Positions 7,059 to 15,258 of a stretch of DNA of 44,158 nt are shown piece by piece (within the stretch, counting starts at the first letter, position 1; every line of letters starts with the position of its first letter). Source of the stretch: an uncultured Clostridia bacterium (GTDB lineage: Bacteria > Bacillota > Clostridia > Oscillospirales > Acutalibacteraceae). The notes beneath the pieces were generated by a model. The model ran no database searches. It was not told the origin of the DNA and saw only the letters and a list, made by a program, of their open reading frames with translations. The stretch is taken from positions 1 to 44,158 of the forward strand of contig CANQBK010000007.1 in assembly GCA_947589485.1 (NCBI GenBank), in the 5' to 3' direction. The translations under genes were made by a program, and so were the position numbers.

Positions 7059-8798
7059 TTAACTGTTGTTAAAGTTGTAGTTTATAGTTGTTTCTCTTAT
7101 TGAAGAAAATGTATTGTAAAGGTTAAGTCTGCCGTAACCCCATTTTACATTAGGATATGTGATATTCTCTTCACGCACACAACCGCTTATCATAAGGCTT
7201 TTTATAAGGTCACCGTTTATTGTAGGCATATTTCCCTGTACAATGCCCCATTCCATAAGCAGAGCTGCGGCTCCTGACGTAACGGCTGCCGCCGCGCTTG
7301 TTCCGGTCATTGTTCCGTATCCCGTAGGATAAATTCCTTTTACGTCAACTCCGGGAGCAACAAAGTCGGGAGCTATTCTGGGCAAGCGTGTAGGTCCCCA
7401 AGAGGACGAAACCAAAAGGCTGTTATCTTTTGTGTTGTATGCGCCGCAGGTTATGGTTCTCATTGCGGCGGCAGGATATACTATTGTATATTCGGGTACG
7501 GGCTTTAAAAATTCCACATTCTCGCTTACCTGACCCGTAATGGGCAGCCAAGCAAAATATTGACCGTCTATTATTGAATCCCCGAAAAGGCGTATATCCC
7601 ATATACCTTCGGTGGCATTTTTAAATCCGATGATAAGGTTATTGTTTATATCTTTAAAATAATTTATAAATATTGTTGTATCTTCCAACACCAAATTTTC
7701 GGAATATTCCAGTCCTGATTTAAACGGTATGCGCGGAATGGCTTCTCCCGTCGGAGAAACTACACCTACGGATACTTTATCAAATGCCGGACCGAATATT
7801 ATTACCGAAAATGATTCGCCTTGTGCGCCCACTTTAAGGCTGACGGTTTCCACGGTATTTCCTGGCGGAATGGTTCCCTGCGTATGGTGCCGTGCGTTGG
7901 CTTCGTTTCCTGCGGCAGTTACAAATGCGTTTCCGGGACGCTGAGATATAAATGATATATAATCCTCAAACAATGTGTTTCCGTCGTGTGCGCTGGTGTT
8001 TGAACCCATACCGATACATATTACGACCGGCATATTGACTTCGGCGGCTTTATCAAGAATATATTTTATTCCCAAAAGATAATCGGACGATTCGTAAAGA
8101 TTCGGGTTATCGGGAGAAAGAAGGTATTTGTTAATATAGTAATTTCTTGCCCGTTTTAGTTTTACTGCGATAATATCACAAAGCGGTGCCGCTCCAACAT
8201 ACTCTCCTGTATCATTGGCTGCGGCTACCGACGCAAGAAAAGTGCCGTGTCCGTCCTCGTCAATGGTAGGGACTATATCGTTTGGACGTTCTGATTGAAG
8301 AGCCTCATTTATTTTTTCACGGCTGTATGTCGAGCCGAAATAAAGATTTCCCTCACGTTCTCCGTCAACCGTTTGGTCCCATATACTCAAAATTTTGCTT
8401 GTGCCGTCGTCAAATTTGAACGCATCTTGCGTATAGTCTATTCCCGTATCCACGAATCCTATAATTACGCCTCTGCCTGAAAGTCTGAGAAACGGTTGAT
8501 TGAGTACCTGTGTAATGCCGCTGCTGTCGTTGCTCTGAATATCGACGGGCGACATTATTTTAGGATAAAATGTAAGGAAATCACTTCCCAAATCTTCAAG
8601 AATTTGCGGTATATATTTTTCGTTTGCGTATACAACGCTGTAATTGTTTGTAAATTCTGTACCGAAATGTATATAGGGTCTTTCTTTCAGATATTCCCTA
8701 AAACGTTCCGAGCTTATTACCTGAAAATCCACGGTTGTCGGCAGCTTGACAAACTCAGACAAGGGCAGGTTATCTTCGTTTATAGGCTGATTATTCAT
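7059..8798 (-). CDS. csp: Csp-family subtilisin-like germination protease (second copy)
   Basis: This is a 579-residue S8 protease of the clostridial Csp group, which cleaves pro-SleC in the spore. It has an N-terminal prodomain (about 1-95) and an intact triad: D117 in GFVDTGIDY, H184 in DGHGTFLAS and S501 in MTGTSAAAA. The large segment between His and Ser fits the jelly-roll insertion known in Csp proteins. The triad is complete, unlike the C. difficile CspC and CspA pseudoproteases, so activity is expected. GGGGGTG lies upstream of the ATG. It sits between the other csp (83-nt gap) and sleC (11-nt gap to the preferred start). Which of CspA, B or C it matches cannot be settled by eye. Confidence 0.9.
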   Translation of the reverse strand: MNNQPINEDNLPLSEFVKLPTTVDFQVISSERFREYLKERPYIHFGTEFTNNYSVVYANEKYIPQILEDLGSDFLTFYPKIMSPVDIQSNDSSGITQVLNQPFLRLSGRGVIIGFVDTGIDYTQDAFKFDDGTSKILSIWDQTVDGEREGNLYFGSTYSREKINEALQSERPNDIVPTIDEDGHGTFLASVAAANDTGEYVGAAPLCDIIAVKLKRARNYYINKYLLSPDNPNLYESSDYLLGIKYILDKAAEVNMPVVICIGMGSNTSAHDGNTLFEDYISFISQRPGNAFVTAAGNEANARHHTQGTIPPGNTVETVSLKVGAQGESFSVIIFGPAFDKVSVGVVSPTGEAIPRIPFKSGLEYSENLVLEDTTIFINYFKDINNNLIIGFKNATEGIWDIRLFGDSIIDGQYFAWLPITGQVSENVEFLKPVPEYTIVYPAAAMRTITCGAYNTKDNSLLVSSSWGPTRLPRIAPDFVAPGVDVKGIYPTGYGTMTGTSAAAAVTSGAAALLMEWGIVQGNMPTINGDLIKSLMISGCVREENITYPNVKWGYGRLNLYNTFSSIRETTINYNFNNS

Positions 8799-8881
8799 AC
8801 TTCACCCCCGAATTTTTTGAAAAAAGCGTTTGTATTGATTGTTTACAAAATTACTTTAAACGGTTTTATTGAAATTCGGTA

Positions 8882-10525
8882 TTATGCACCCCATTTATAC
8901 CGTTCCATATATTCTACGGTATTGCTCAGGCATAGTGTACCGTATCCGAATGTTGTGTTGGGATATTTCATATTTGCGTTTCTTTTTGCACCTAAGCGAA
9001 GAAACGCCCTTATCCGTTCTCCATACAGGAACGGAGAGTTTCTGTCTGCAATTCCCCATTGCATCATAAGAGCCGCAGCCCCTGTTACGAACGGGGCAGC
9101 AAAGCTCGTACCTGTAAACGAATCGTATCCACCGCCCGCGCGGGTGGACATAATATTAACGGCAGGTGCGGCTATATCGGGTATAGGCAGTGCAAGGTTA
9201 CTGTTGCCGACGCCGGAGAAATTTGCGATGCTGCCGATTCTGTCATTATATCCGGAAACGCGTATGACCTTTTTTGCCGTTGACGGAATTGTCATTGTAT
9301 CTGTAACTGTCGGACCGGAAAAGTAGGTTTTTGCCGTAACCTCCTCCAGAGTAGGCAGCCATATATTAATATTTCCGTCAACAATGGTTGATGCGATTAT
9401 TCTTAAAAGCCAAAGTCCGGCATCAAGAACACCGTCGGCGGCACGGACGTAAAAATATATTTCCTGACCGACGGAATATCTGCTTGGCTGACCGTACAGA
9501 ACCGTAAGAATCATATTTTTTACACGAACCGTTTTTGTTCGGTTTTCAATGCCTATTACACCTGAACTTGTGCCGTCGGGAAAAATAAGTTCCACGGAAA
9601 AACTGTCCGCAAAATTTTTCCATAATGAAAGGTAAAAGCTGTTAAGCCCTGACGCAGTAAAAAAATTTATATCTGATGTTTTGTTTGAGGTAACGCGTCC
9701 GCTGTAATGGTGACCTGCACTTCCTTCATTTCCGGTAGGGATAATAATACTGCATTTCCATTCATTGCTTATTTCGGATATAAATTCCTCAAACAGACTG
9801 TCGCCCCTATGGGAGCCGCTGTTCATACCGAAACTCATATTTATTGCGACCGCTTTGCCGTATGAGCGTGCCTTGTTTACAGTATACCTCAGCGCACGCA
9901 TAAGTTCTGTACTTTGTGCAAAGAAGTCATTACCTTTTTGTCCCACCTTTACAATAATAAGTTCCGATTCGGGAGCGGCTCCTATAACTTCTCCGCCGCT
10001 TTCAGAGCCGTTTCCTGCCGCTATACCGGCAACGGCTGTTCCGTGTCCGACAGTATCTGATGACGGAACCAACTCTGTATTATTTTCTCTGAGAGCATTG
10101 TTTATTTGTTCGCGTGTATATTCCGTACCCTCGGTGAATCCCTGAGGAGGGTTTCCCTCAACAGATTGGTCCCATATATTAAGTATCCGTGTAGTTCCGT
10201 CGGGATTTTTGAAGTCGGGGTGTGTATAATCTATACCCGAATCAAGAATTGCGACTATAACTCCTATTCCCGTCAATCCGTAGCTTTGAGTGTCATTAAC
10301 ACTTCTTATACAAGAGGAAATAAGATTGAATGATGCTTCAAGATACAGACGTTTTGACAGTTCAATATCCTCTATTTCGGTATATTGGTATAATTGCATT
10401 ATATTGTTTTCGTCAAGAGTAATGATTGCATAAGACGATGACAATATTTCTGCTGTTCCTCCAACAGATGATGCTACGGTATTTATATTGCCGTTATACT
10501 TTACTATAATTTCAGTTTGTGCCAT
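8882..10525 (-). CDS. csp: Csp-family subtilisin-like germination protease (first copy)
   Basis: This 547-residue S8 protease is likely incorporated in the dormant spore and part of the germinant-to-SleC cascade. A prodomain (about 1-75) precedes the catalytic domain. The triad is complete: D95 in VAILDSGIDY, H161 in VGHGTAVAG and S474 in FTGTSFAAP, with the oxyanion Asn in PTGNEGSAGHH. There is no signal peptide, as expected for forespore-made Csp proteins. GGAGGG stands 4 nt before the ATG, and repeat cluster R3 begins about 10 nt further upstream. No sigma-A or clear sigma-G promoter could be read between the repeat and the gene. It heads the csp-csp-sleC unit. Confidence 0.92.
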   Translation of the reverse strand: MAQTEIIVKYNGNINTVASSVGGTAEILSSSYAIITLDENNIMQLYQYTEIEDIELSKRLYLEASFNLISSCIRSVNDTQSYGLTGIGVIVAILDSGIDYTHPDFKNPDGTTRILNIWDQSVEGNPPQGFTEGTEYTREQINNALRENNTELVPSSDTVGHGTAVAGIAAGNGSESGGEVIGAAPESELIIVKVGQKGNDFFAQSTELMRALRYTVNKARSYGKAVAINMSFGMNSGSHRGDSLFEEFISEISNEWKCSIIIPTGNEGSAGHHYSGRVTSNKTSDINFFTASGLNSFYLSLWKNFADSFSVELIFPDGTSSGVIGIENRTKTVRVKNMILTVLYGQPSRYSVGQEIYFYVRAADGVLDAGLWLLRIIASTIVDGNINIWLPTLEEVTAKTYFSGPTVTDTMTIPSTAKKVIRVSGYNDRIGSIANFSGVGNSNLALPIPDIAAPAVNIMSTRAGGGYDSFTGTSFAAPFVTGAAALMMQWGIADRNSPFLYGERIRAFLRLGAKRNANMKYPNTTFGYGTLCLSNTVEYMERYKWGA

Positions 10526-10536
10526 TTTCCCTCCAT

Positions 10537-10882
10537 TCGCGCCGAGCCGGCGCAGGCGATTCGCGGCGCCGAGCCGGCGCGGGCGATTCGCGGCGCAGTG
10601 CCTGCGCTGTCAATTCGCGTTTTCGCTCACTCCGTTCGCTCTTATTGCAAGAGATAGGTACAGTCGCGCGGCATAAGTTTTTATAGCCATAGTCAAAAGT
10701 TTCGCTCAAGCCTTTTCAAAGGCTTGCGGATTCCAAAGGCGGAGCCTTTAACTGTTGTTTTCAATCATATTAACTTATGCCGCGTCAAAGCATTTATTGT
10801 TTGAGTTAAGAGTGAGCGGAGCGAACGACTTCGCGAATCGGGGGCGCAGGCACTGCGCTAAGGGCGGAGCCCTTAACTGCGC
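10537..10882. repeat. Mosaic palindromic repeat cluster R3, both orientations
   Basis: Between the small gene at 10926 and the first csp there is only repeat DNA. At 10537-10750 it is in minus orientation: three 27-bp GCGCCG/GCGCAG modules, the CGCTCACTCCGTTCGCTC block, the AAGCCTTTTCAAAGGCTT hairpin and AAAGGCGGAGCCTTT. At about 10775-10860 a degenerate copy runs in plus orientation (GAGTGAGCGGAGCGAACG, GCGCAGGCACTGCGC), followed by AAGGGCGGAGCCCTT. The cluster is therefore a large imperfect inverted repeat. Any csp promoter must lie in or beyond it. Confidence 0.83.
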
Positions 10883-10925
10883 GGAACCCCTAACTGAACA
10901 AAAAAGTCCGACGGGTAGTTTATGT

Positions 10926-11186
10926 TTAGTAATATCTGAGGATATTCATACTGTCAACTTTTGTTTTGCGCCACTGATTGTTACACATAAAATATCCTGT
11001 TAAATATTTATTTTCGTTGCCTTCGTATTTGAACCAAAATCCTTTTCCGTTATTTAACCATAAAAAAATAATGGTGCCTACACAATTCCTTATAAATTTC
11101 AAATTATTGTGTGAAATACAATAGGATATGTTTGGGATAAAACGTAAAAGATTTTTCTGTGCGGGCGTTAATTCGTTGGTAATCAT
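10926..11186 (-). CDS. Small protein of unknown function
   Basis: This 86-residue protein begins MITNELTPAQKNLLRFIP. I do not recognise a family. The second half is rich in aromatics (FLWLNNGKGFWFKYE, GYFMCNNQWRK) and may form a small beta-rich domain. The ATG at 11186 is preferred over an upstream in-frame GTG (11198), because the GTG lies within the GGAGGTG ribosome binding site. No signal peptide or membrane helix is obvious. It follows the terminator of the lysine operon and precedes repeat cluster R3. It probably has its own promoter, which I could not locate. Confidence 0.6.
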   Translation of the reverse strand: MITNELTPAQKNLLRFIPNISYCISHNNLKFIRNCVGTIIFLWLNNGKGFWFKYEGNENKYLTGYFMCNNQWRKTKVDSMNILRYY

Positions 11187-11332
11187 TTTAATTAACACCT
11201 CCGTTGTACTGATTACAGCCGAAATTATTTAACAGCCGTATGTCGGAATTTTTCGCCGAAATAAGGTACCCACTATTAAAGAGATATTAAAATTCGGTAT
11301 TATTTTATATGCGGGATAAAAGCTCCTTATGA

Positions 11333-11361
11333 CACAAAAATAGGCTGCCGTACCGCAGCTT
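11333..11361 (-). terminator. Terminator of the asd-dapA-dapB-ACT operon
   Basis: Minus strand: AAGCTGC, a short loop, GGCAGCC, then TATTTTTGT. It begins about 50 nt after the stop codon of the ACT gene at 11412, where the lysine operon would be expected to end. Confidence 0.65.
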
Positions 11362-11411
11362 TCTTTTGCGTGTACGTCAGCCTGTAAGGAAATATTTAAA
11401 TTAAATCGTTG

Positions 11412-11861
11412 TTATTCAAATGCTTTTTGGATTGCCAAAAAAGCAGAATCTGAATCTGATTTTGTAACAAGCAAGGAAATTTGAGATTCACTTGTTGTTA
11501 TAAGCCTTATGTCAGTATGAACCTCTGATACTTTACGGAAAACTTTCGCGGCAACTCCCGGATTGTCCTCCATATCCGAGTCGCTTATCGAAATTTTGCA
11601 GTTTCCGCTGCTCACTATCGGTTTTATTGTACCGTTGTTGAGCTTGGACGTATAGCTTAAAATCTTTACAAGCTCCTCGTCTTTGATTGTAAACGACAAA
11701 CCTGTCATCGAACTTTGAACGGGGGAAAGGGAAATCATATCAACGTCTACGCCCATTGACGCTATTTTTTCAAATACTTCCGTTATAAATTCAATGTCGG
11801 CGGGAATGTTCTGGAGCGTTACCAATGTAATGTCATCACTTACCGTTATGGTTGGTTTCAT
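11412..11861 (-). CDS. ACT-domain protein related to the aspartokinase regulatory region
   Basis: This 149-residue protein seems to consist of two ACT-like modules, comparable with the C-terminal half of aspartate kinase (NPGVAAKVFRKVSEVHTDIRLITTSESQISLLV is the typical second ACT domain). It carries no kinase domain. The ATG at 11861 has AAAGGA 9 nt upstream; an in-frame TTG at 11879 overlaps that site and is rejected. It is the last gene of the lysine-riboswitch operon, 38 nt after dapB. A role as a detached regulatory subunit sensing lysine or threonine is inference. It could also bind an unrelated amino acid. Confidence 0.85.
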   Translation of the reverse strand: MKPTITVSDDITLVTLQNIPADIEFITEVFEKIASMGVDVDMISLSPVQSSMTGLSFTIKDEELVKILSYTSKLNNGTIKPIVSSGNCKISISDSDMEDNPGVAAKVFRKVSEVHTDIRLITTSESQISLLVTKSDSDSAFLAIQKAFE

Positions 11862-11899
11862 ACTTGTCAGTCCTTTCAATTTAATTTATGTGCCGATTG

Positions 11900-12655
11900 T
11901 TATTTTGAGGAAAGGAGGTCGGACATATCATACATATCCGGCTGCTTTCCTTTTAAAAATACCGCTGCGTTTAATGCGCCCACGGCAAATACAGACTTTG
12001 AACGCGCACTATGGCTGATTTTTAAAATTTCGTCCTGTCCGGCAAAAATAATTTCATGCTCTCCGACAATGTTGCCGCCTCTTACAGAATGAATACCGAT
12101 TTCTTTTTTCTCTCTTTTTCTTCGATAAGAATGACGGTCATAAACATATTCGGAGTCGGTTCTGACGCTCTTTACCGCATCGGCAATCATAAGTGCCGTA
12201 CCGCTCGGAGCATCAAGTTTTTGGTTGTGGTGCTGTTCAATGATTTCAACGTCAAAATCGTTTCCGAAAACGGCTGCCGCTTTTTTGGCAAGCTCGGTTA
12301 TAAGGTTGATTCCGAGCGACATATTTCCGGAATAAAAAACAGGAACTGTTTTTGCCGCTTCTGTAAGTTTTCTTTTTTGTTCCTCGCTGAAACCTGTTGT
12401 ACATATTACAAGAGGCATTTTATGAGAAAGCGCGTAATTAAGCATCGAATCAAGAACCGCAGGATTTGAAAAGTCTATTATAACGTCCGCTTCAACATCT
12501 AACTCATTAAAGGATTTTGCAAATACAATATCCGTATTTTGCGGTTCAACCAAATCAACTCCGGCAACTATTTTAAGGTCATCACGATTTTCTGAGGATT
12601 TTAACAGGCTTGCGCCCATTTTGCCGGAACAGCCCGTGATAATAATTTTTGTCAT
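11900..12655 (-). CDS. dapB: 4-hydroxy-tetrahydrodipicolinate reductase DapB
   Basis: DapB reduces the DapA product to tetrahydrodipicolinate with NAD(P)H in the diaminopimelate/lysine pathway. The 251-residue protein has the nucleotide-binding GCSGKMG near the start. It also has the family signature EIIEQHHNQKLDAPSGTA (about 138-155), including catalytic His and Lys residues. The length is normal. It follows dapA by 82 nt and precedes the ACT gene. In a sporeformer the pathway also feeds dipicolinate synthesis. Assignment is secure. Confidence 0.96.
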   Translation of the reverse strand: MTKIIITGCSGKMGASLLKSSENRDDLKIVAGVDLVEPQNTDIVFAKSFNELDVEADVIIDFSNPAVLDSMLNYALSHKMPLVICTTGFSEEQKRKLTEAAKTVPVFYSGNMSLGINLITELAKKAAAVFGNDFDVEIIEQHHNQKLDAPSGTALMIADAVKSVRTDSEYVYDRHSYRRKREKKEIGIHSVRGGNIVGEHEIIFAGQDEILKISHSARSKSVFAVGALNAAVFLKGKQPDMYDMSDLLSSK

Positions 12656-12737
12656 TTTTAAAGCTCCGTTTCTTTATAAAATTGACTGTGCAAAATTGTA
12701 TTGATTTTTCAATCTTGCACAGTCGGGATAAACATAC

Positions 12738-13628
12738 TTATTTTATTATTCCGTATTTAACAAGGCAGTTTTTTAAGTCGTTGTAACCACGCTCACTCAT
12801 AGGAGCAAGCGGCATTCTGCACGGTCCGCAATTAAAACCGCAAAGGTTCATTGCAGCCTTGATTGGAATTGGGTTTACATCGGAAAACAGAGCGTCCATA
12901 AGCTCAATGTATTTCTTTTGAAGCTCAAAACCGCCTTTAAAATCGCCATCAATAGTCCTTTGAATGATTTCGTGCGATTCTCTCGGACAAATGTTTGCGA
13001 AAACCGAAATAACTCCCAAACCGCCCATTGCGGTAATTATAAAGGCTTGGCTGTCCTCGCCGCTGTAAACATCTAAATTGTCGCCGCAAAGAGCCATTGT
13101 CCTGACAAGAGCCGAGGTATTGCCGTTGGCTTCCTTGGTTGCTTTGATGTTCGGATGCTTTGCCAGTTCCGCGTATGTTTCGGGCTGTATGTTGCAGCCT
13201 GTCCTTGAGGGAACATTATAGAGTATGATCGGAATATTTACGCTGTCCGCAATAAAATTGTAATGACGGATAAGACCTGCCTGTGATGTTTTGTTGTAAT
13301 AAGGCGTAACGGAAAGAAGTGCATCTGCTCCGAGTTTTTGTGCCTCAACGGACAGCTCCTTGGCAAACATAGTGTCATTGCTGCCCGTTCCCGCAATAAC
13401 GGGTACTCGGTTTGCAACCTTTTTTACCGTATATTCTATTACCTTGCAGTGTTCGGAATGACTGAGTGTAGCAGATTCTCCCGTAGTGCCGCAGGTTACT
13501 ATTGCGTCCGTTCCGTTATTTATCTGAAAATCAATAAGTCTGCCGTATTCGTCGTAGTTAACGCTGCCGTCATTATTCATAGGAGTAACAATGGCTACGC
13601 CGGAGCCGGTGAAAATATGATCGCTCAT
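12738..13628 (-). CDS. dapA: 4-hydroxy-tetrahydrodipicolinate synthase DapA
   Basis: DapA condenses pyruvate with aspartate semialdehyde, the first committed step of lysine synthesis. The 296-residue TIM-barrel protein has CGTTGESATLSHSEH (the Thr-Thr substrate loop), ILYNVPSRTG with the catalytic Tyr, and IKATKEANG with the Schiff-base Lys. The ribosome binding site GGAGGTAAGCT lies just upstream of the ATG. It sits 79 nt downstream of asd, in the riboswitch-controlled operon. Residues of the lysine-feedback site were not checked in detail. Confidence 0.96.
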   Translation of the reverse strand: MSDHIFTGSGVAIVTPMNNDGSVNYDEYGRLIDFQINNGTDAIVTCGTTGESATLSHSEHCKVIEYTVKKVANRVPVIAGTGSNDTMFAKELSVEAQKLGADALLSVTPYYNKTSQAGLIRHYNFIADSVNIPIILYNVPSRTGCNIQPETYAELAKHPNIKATKEANGNTSALVRTMALCGDNLDVYSGEDSQAFIITAMGGLGVISVFANICPRESHEIIQRTIDGDFKGGFELQKKYIELMDALFSDVNPIPIKAAMNLCGFNCGPCRMPLAPMSERGYNDLKNCLVKYGIIK

Positions 13629-13707
13629 AGCTTACCTCCAATTTACATAATTTATATAAAGTAAGACAAATGTGTAATTTAATATAAATAAGGATTTACG
13701 GGTAAAA

Positions 13708-14790
13708 TTACTTTTGTATATATCCCTCGGCGCATAAAAGCTCCGCAAGGAGGACAGCTCCTCCGGCAGCGCCGCGCAGAGTATTATGTGACATACATAC
13801 AAATTTAATTGTATATTGTGTATCCTCACGAAGACGGCCTATGGAAACAGCCATACCGTTTTCAAGATTGCGTTCGGATTTTATTTGAGGTCTGTCAGGC
13901 TCCGTAAAATAGTGCAAAAATTGCTTCGGTGCGCTCGGAAGTTCAAGCTCCTGCGGTCTGCCCTTATACGTTTCCCATACATTTATGATTTCCTCCATAG
14001 TCGGTTTTTGTTCCAACTCAACAAAAACAGCGGCGGTATGTCCGTCGGAAACGGGTACACGGATACACTGAGAGGTGATTGAAGGCGACTGAGCGTTTAC
14101 AATTTTGCCGTTTTCAATTTTACCCCAAATTTTGAGCGGTTCCTTTTCTGATTTTTCTTCTTCTCCGCCGATGTACGGTATAACATTGTCAACCATTTCG
14201 GGCCATCTTTCAAATGTTTTGCCGGCGCCGGAAATTGCTTGATATGTGCAGGCAAGTACCTTTTTGACCCCGTACTTCATAAGAGGATGTACAGCCGGTA
14301 CATAGCTTTGCAGTGAACAGTTCGACTTTACCGCAACAAAACCTTTTTTTGTGCCAAGACGTTTTTTCTGTTCGTCAATAATTTTTATGTGGTCATTGTT
14401 AATTTCAGGTATAACCATTGGCACATCGGGTGTAAAGCGGTGAGCGCTGTTGTTTGAAACAACGGGACATTCGGCTTTTGCGTAAGCCTCCTCCAACGCC
14501 CGTATTTCGTCCTTTTTCATATCTACGGCGCAAAATACAAAATCTACCTTTGAGGCAACGGACTCAATATCGGACGCGTCCATAATAACCATATCCTCCA
14601 TGGACTTCGGCATAGGACTCTGCATTGCCCAACGTCCGCCGGCAGCTTCCTTGTATGTTTTTCCTGCCGAGCGAGAACTTGCGGCAAGTGCGGTAACATT
14701 GAACCACGGATGATTTTCAAGCAGAGTGGCGAAACGCTGACCTACCATACCCGTGGCGCCGATTATACCGACGTTATATTTTTTCTCCAT
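13708..14790 (-). CDS. asd: Aspartate-semialdehyde dehydrogenase Asd
   Basis: Asd makes aspartate semialdehyde from aspartyl phosphate with NADPH. From the ATG at 14790 the protein has 360 residues, the length of the archaeal/fungal-type branch rather than the short B. subtilis type. It shows the Rossmann motif GATGMVGQRF (residues 11-20) and the active-site Cys in KSNCSLQ. AAAGGAG is 8 nt upstream of this ATG. A longer frame to 14844 would begin inside the riboswitch terminator and is rejected. It is the first gene behind the lysine riboswitch. Confidence 0.95.
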   Translation of the reverse strand: MEKKYNVGIIGATGMVGQRFATLLENHPWFNVTALAASSRSAGKTYKEAAGGRWAMQSPMPKSMEDMVIMDASDIESVASKVDFVFCAVDMKKDEIRALEEAYAKAECPVVSNNSAHRFTPDVPMVIPEINNDHIKIIDEQKKRLGTKKGFVAVKSNCSLQSYVPAVHPLMKYGVKKVLACTYQAISGAGKTFERWPEMVDNVIPYIGGEEEKSEKEPLKIWGKIENGKIVNAQSPSITSQCIRVPVSDGHTAAVFVELEQKPTMEEIINVWETYKGRPQELELPSAPKQFLHYFTEPDRPQIKSERNLENGMAVSIGRLREDTQYTIKFVCMSHNTLRGAAGGAVLLAELLCAEGYIQK

Positions 14791-14841
14791 TATTGTGGCT
14801 CCTTTAAAATAAACTTTAAAAAGCAAACCGTACCCAAATAA

Positions 14842-14868
14842 CAAAAAAACCGGTTTAACAAACCGGTC
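14842..14868 (-). terminator. Riboswitch expression-platform terminator
   Basis: Minus strand hairpin ACCGGTTT, loop GTTA, AACCGGT, then TTTTTTT. It lies between the lysine aptamer and the asd ribosome binding site, as expected for lysine-induced premature termination. Confidence 0.85.
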
Positions 14869-14904
14869 ATAAAAAGCAAGCCGTCAAAATCTGAAAAACA
14901 GAAG

Positions 14905-15083
14905 TGTAAACGATAGCTCCCCATCATAGTCTTTTTATGATGACAGTGATATGCCGCTGTGACATATCCCCAAAACGAAATTTACCAAAATTCGTTTTTC
15001 GGCGGCAAGGCTATTCGCAGAGTGTCAGCGGTTTTGGAAACCTCGTCCCTGCTACACGCGGAACCGCACCTCTATCCGGAAAC
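14905..15083 (-). promoter_or_regulatory. Lysine riboswitch (L-box) aptamer
   Basis: On the minus strand the aptamer opens with GATAGAGGTGCG (the 5-prime P1 strand GATAG is at 15072-15076, followed by the conserved AGGTGCG) and closes with GGGGAGCTATC (P1 partner CTATC at 14912-14916). Between them is a variable long stem beginning GCCGAAAAACGAA with its partner TTCGTT, and the TGGGG segment, as in the B. subtilis lysC L-box. A consensus promoter precedes it, and a terminator followed by asd-dapA-dapB lies after it. This predicts repression of the operon by lysine. Confidence 0.9.
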
Positions 15084-15107
15084 GATTTAAACTTTTACTT
15101 AATATAT

Positions 15108-15136
15108 AATATACCATTGACGGGCTTTGTTGTCAA
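15108..15136 (-). promoter_or_regulatory. Sigma-A promoter of the lysine operon
   Basis: Minus strand: -35 TTGACA (15131-15136), 17-bp spacer, -10 TATATT (15108-15113). Transcription should start near 15101, about 25 nt ahead of the first riboswitch helix. Confidence 0.85.
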
Positions 15137-15258
15137 CTGTTTTAAAAAATCGGAAAATTATCCGTGTACGGATATTGTTTTGCATAGATGATTGGATAAA
15201 AAATATCGGGTTTTCACTTTCGGATTTTTTGTGTTAAAATAAAAGGGGGGAGATAAAA

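Noticed and set aside
14791-14844. N-terminal extension of Asd to 14844
   Set aside because: It would start inside the riboswitch terminator; the ATG at 14790 has an ideal AAAGGAG and matches the family start.
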